A stretch of DNA of 64,000 nt from an uncultured Flavobacteriaceae bacterium (GTDB taxonomy: Bacteria; Bacteroidota; Bacteroidia; Flavobacteriales; Flavobacteriaceae): positions 434,001 through 498,000 of the forward strand of contig CANNAC010000001.1 of NCBI GenBank assembly GCA_947502495.1, given 5' to 3'. A program made the position numbers and the translations under genes. Under the pieces are notes generated by a model that saw only the letters and a program-made list of their open reading frames with translations, had not been told where the DNA came from and did not search any database. Below are positions 61,232 through 64,000 of the stretch, in pieces (position 1 is the first letter of the stretch; each line of letters starts with the position of its first letter).

Positions 61232-62342
61232 TTATAAGTTGTTTGTTTCGGTAGTTTGTTGGCCCATCATCATAAGGTATGCCTTTAAAAAACCACCAAT
61301 ATCGCCATCCATAACGGCATCTACATTACCGGTTTCATGTGCAGATCGAACATCTTTTACTAATTTATAAGGATGCATTACATAATTGCGTATCTGACTT
61401 CCCCATTCAATTTTCATTTTACCAGCTTCTATATCCTCTCGTTGTGCCAACTGCTTTTGTAATTCAATTTCATATAATTGCGATTTTAGCATTTGCATAG
61501 CGCGATTTCTATTATCATGTTGCGAACGCGTTTCTGAACAGGATATTTGAATTCCAGTTGGTTTGTGTGTTAGTTGTACTTTGGTTTCTACTTTATTTAC
61601 GTTTTGTCCACCAGCACCACTTGAACGAGCAGTAACAATATCGATATCTGCTGGATTGATTTCAATTTCTATGGTATCATCGACTAATGGGTACACATAA
61701 ACAGAAGCAAAACTAGTATGTCGCTTGGCATTGCTATCAAAAGGAGAAATTCGTACTAATCGATGTACGCCGTTTTCGCCTTTAAGCCATCCAAAAGCAA
61801 AATCTCCTTCAATTTCTAGCGTAACGGTTTTAATTCCAGCAACATCTCCTTCTTGATAATTAAGTTCTTTTACTTTAAAACCACTTTTTTCGGCATACAT
61901 TAGATACATACGCATGAGCATACTTGCCCAATCGCAACTTTCTGTTCCTCCAGCTCCAGCAGTAATTTGTAAAACAGCACTTAAACTATCTCCTTCTTCA
62001 GAAAGCATGTTTCTAAATTCTAGATCTTCAATAGAGGTTGTTGCTTTTTCAAAACGAATTTCTACATCTTGCAAAGTAGCCTCGTCTTCTTTAAAAAATT
62101 CATAGATGACTTCTAAATCTTCGACTAGTGTTTTAGAGGTATCATAATCAGTAACCCATTTTTTCTTCTCTCGAAGCGATTTCATAATCACTTCTGCGAC
62201 TTTAGAATCATTCCAGAAATTAGGATCGAAAGTTTGTTCTTCTTCGTTTTGTATTTCAATCAACTTAGCATCTAAGTCAAAGATATTGCCTTAGCGCACT
62301 AAGACGTGTGTTAAGATCTTTAATTTGATCTGTAGTAATCAT
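61232..62342 (-). CDS. prfB: Peptide chain release factor 2 with programmed +1 frameshift
   Basis: RF2 releases the peptide at UGA and UAA. The full gene is split in the ORF track. The first 21 codons ([24 protein letters not shown] at 62342) end at a CTT-TGA-C slip site. Skipping the T at 62279 continues as [22 protein letters not shown] to the stop at 61232, about 369 aa. The GGQ peptidyl-release motif ([16 protein letters not shown]) is intact. The anticodon-mimic tripeptide region of RF2 precedes it. Autoregulation: low RF2 lets the ribosome shift at UGA and make more RF2. Confidence 0.96.
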
Positions 62343-62345
62343 AGG

Positions 62346-62372
62346 AAGTATATTTTTAACAAAAATATACTT
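62346..62372. promoter_or_regulatory. Perfect 12-bp inverted repeat in the prfB/ltaE spacer
   Basis: AAGTATATTTTT-AAC-AAAAATATACTT lies 3 bp before the prfB start codon. It contains TATTTTTG, a -7-like box, on the minus strand. It could be an mRNA hairpin over the prfB start or an operator. Confidence 0.6.
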
Positions 62373-62433
62373 TAATACTGTGTGTGAAAATATATTTTGA
62401 TTTAATTTTACAGTAGTTATAAATATAAACCAA

Positions 62434-63453
62434 ATGATAATAGATTTAAGAAGTGATACCGTAACCAAACCAACTAAAGGAATGCTAAATGCTATGCTGA
62501 AGGCATCTGTTGGAGATGATGTTTATAAAGAAGATCCTACCGTCAATGCTTTAGAAGAACGTATAGCGGAAATGTTTGGTAAACCGAAAGCATTATTCTT
62601 TCCTACAGGAACCATGGCTAATCAAGCAGCTATAAATTTACATACCAATCCTGGGGAACAGGTTATTTGTGATAAATATGCACATATATATAATTATGAA
62701 GGAGGCGGAGCGAGTTTTAATAGTGGCGTTTCTTGTAAGTTAATAGATGGACATCGCGGTATGTTTACAGCGCAAGAAGTAATAGATAATATAAATCCTC
62801 CAGAATTTTATCACAGCGCATTAACACGTTTGGTTGAAATTGAAAACACAACCAATAAAGGAGGAGGAGCTTGTTGGGATTTTAGTGAGTTAGAGAAAAT
62901 AAGAAAAGTTTGTGATGCTAATGGCCTTGGTTTTCATTTAGATGGTGCACGTATTTGGAATGCTTTGGTGGCTAAAAAGGAAACGACAAAGCAATACGGA
63001 AATGTGTTTGATACTATTTCTGTTTGTTTAAGTAAAGGATTGGGTTGCCCTATTGGTTCTGTATTGGTAGGTGATGAAGATATAATGCAAGGAGCAATGC
63101 GAATACGAAAAATATTTGGAGGCGGGATGCGTCAAGTTGGTTATTTGGCTGCTGCCGGAATATATGCTTTAGATCATCATGTAGAAAGATTAGAAGAAGA
63201 TCATCATAAAGCAAAGGAATTAGCAAAGGTTTTAAACGATGCTACTTTTGTTAAAAAAGTGGAACCTGTAGAAACGAATATTGTAATCTTTGAATTACAA
63301 AAAGATGTGGATTCAGAGGCTTTTATTTCTAAGTTGGATAGTAAAGGAGTAAAACTGGTAGGAATGGGAGAAAATAAGCTTCGATTAGTTACACATTTAG
63401 ACTATACTAATAAGATGCACACCTATGTTTTAGACTTGCTGAGCGATTTTTGA
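62434..63453 (+). CDS. ltaE: Low-specificity L-threonine aldolase
   Basis: PLP fold-type I enzyme cleaving L-threonine and L-allo-threonine to glycine and acetaldehyde. LRSDTVTKPTKGMLNAMLKASVGDDVYKEDPTVNALEER is the characteristic start. FHLDGARIWNA binds PLP, and SVCLSKGLGCPIGS carries the Schiff-base lysine. The length of 339 aa is typical. The gene is divergent from prfB. Confidence 0.95.
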   Translation: MIIDLRSDTVTKPTKGMLNAMLKASVGDDVYKEDPTVNALEERIAEMFGKPKALFFPTGTMANQAAINLHTNPGEQVICDKYAHIYNYEGGGASFNSGVSCKLIDGHRGMFTAQEVIDNINPPEFYHSALTRLVEIENTTNKGGGACWDFSELEKIRKVCDANGLGFHLDGARIWNALVAKKETTKQYGNVFDTISVCLSKGLGCPIGSVLVGDEDIMQGAMRIRKIFGGGMRQVGYLAAAGIYALDHHVERLEEDHHKAKELAKVLNDATFVKKVEPVETNIVIFELQKDVDSEAFISKLDSKGVKLVGMGENKLRLVTHLDYTNKMHTYVLDLLSDF

Positions 63454-63663
63454 TTTTTTCTATCTAATAATCAGGCGATTAAAAAATAATTAAGTGTTTC
63501 GTCGTGTATAAATGTATTTTATCGAAATGTTAAAGAGTTCTTAATGTTTAATCAATTAATAGTTTGATAAGTTTTAATTTTGTTCGAAATTAGAGTTGTT
63601 ACTTCTCTTAAAGTATCTGAAAATTAGAACAATATTAATATTTAACCATTAAATTATTTAAAA

Positions 63664-64000
63664 ATGAAAAAAACCTTACTAACAATTTTATCTTTTGTCG
63701 TTTGCATTTCTGCAATTGCTCAAGATTTACCAACGAATCCAGAACCAGGAAAATGTTATGTTCGATGTGTAACACCAGACGTTTGGGTAAATCAAGATGT
63801 AACTATTCAAGTGTCTCCAGCGTACAAAAAGTTAAGCACGGTACCTTCAACTTATACTACGGTTACTGAAGACGTAGTGGTTGCTAATGCAAGTCAACGT
63901 TTAGAAGTTGTTCCTGCTGTATATGAAACGCAAACTTTTGAAGTAACTGTACAAGAAGCTGCTCAACGTTTAGAGAAAATTGCTTCAAGAACAGAAACGC
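63664..64000 (+). CDS. OmpA-family protein, N-terminal part (cut by window)
   Basis: It starts MKKTLLTILSFVVCISAIAQ (signal peptide) and continues DLPTNPEPGKCYVRCVTPDVW. Repeated segments follow, of the form VSPAYKKLSTVPSTYTTVTEDVVVANASQRLEVVPAVYETQTFEV. These imperfect repeats of about 27 residues precede the OmpA domain in a group of flavobacterial outer-membrane proteins. The gene runs off the window, so the C-terminal domain is inferred. Confidence 0.78.
   Translation, partial: MKKTLLTILSFVVCISAIAQDLPTNPEPGKCYVRCVTPDVWVNQDVTIQVSPAYKKLSTVPSTYTTVTEDVVVANASQRLEVVPAVYETQTFEVTVQEAAQRLEKIASRTET

Noticed and set aside
62277-62468. Separate 63-aa gene upstream of prfB
   Set aside because: Only its last 21 codons matter; they are the zero-frame start of prfB before the programmed frameshift.

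Overview
The window is AT-rich chromosomal DNA from a member of the Bacteroidota, almost certainly family Flavobacteriaceae; I cannot name the genus. The evidence is a T9SS type A sorting domain, SusC/RagA-like and TonB-dependent receptor modules, a CAL67264-type small membrane protein next to ettA, promoters of the TAnnTTTG type, little Shine-Dalgarno use, and many flavobacterial hypothetical families. No rRNA, tRNA, CRISPR array, prophage or classical IS element was recognised.

Layout. 1-11.9 kb: a truncated two-component sensor kinase, a UvrD/PcrA helicase, an esterase lipoprotein, a YciO/YrdC protein, a VOC protein, an OmpA lipoprotein, a GT2 glycosyltransferase, a DUF998-like protein, an HsdR-N-like nuclease and DNA polymerase III delta (holA). 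12-19.2 kb: small cell-envelope proteins, an SDR, a sterol-desaturase-family enzyme and a menaquinone block (menC, CPBP protease, menE). 19.3-29.6 kb: a VIT/vWA/TonB-plug fusion, a biotin-dependent carboxyltransferase, a DoxX/FMN-reductase/MarR operon with a palindromic operator, ettA, two small membrane proteins and an MBL-fold lipoprotein.

29.7-40 kb: a long co-directional cluster (coiled-coil protein, unknown protein, secreted protein, AAA+ ATPase, NUDIX hydrolase, unknown 411-aa protein, two membrane proteins) that looks like one uncharacterised system. It is laced with repeats: two 39-bp tandem arrays around the NUDIX gene, heptad repeats just before three start codons, and a 367-bp GIY-YIG nuclease element with hairpin-bearing terminal inverted repeats. 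An empty 66-bp copy of that element lies 0.55 kb downstream. At the 3' end of the cluster two small-gene cassettes are each followed by a remnant of the 3' end of the last large gene.

41.5-64 kb: a peroxiredoxin-like protein; the glyoxylate shunt (aceB, aceA) with a divergent ScfR/RamB-type regulator and a 12-bp palindrome; a MarR-GNAT fusion; histidine degradation (hutG, hutI); a T9SS-secreted FG-GAP protein; fumC; a dicarboxylate/amino-acid symporter; an overlooked 57-aa membrane protein; an outer-membrane receptor; two ArsC-like proteins, one lacking its catalytic residues; prfB with its programmed +1 frameshift; threonine aldolase; and the start of an OmpA-family protein.

The strongest candidate for something undescribed is the set of TGTCA-ended hairpin repeats scattered through intergenic space. 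In one copy they exactly bracket a GIY-YIG nuclease gene, which suggests an autonomous/non-autonomous mobile element pair analogous in logic to RAYT/REP.
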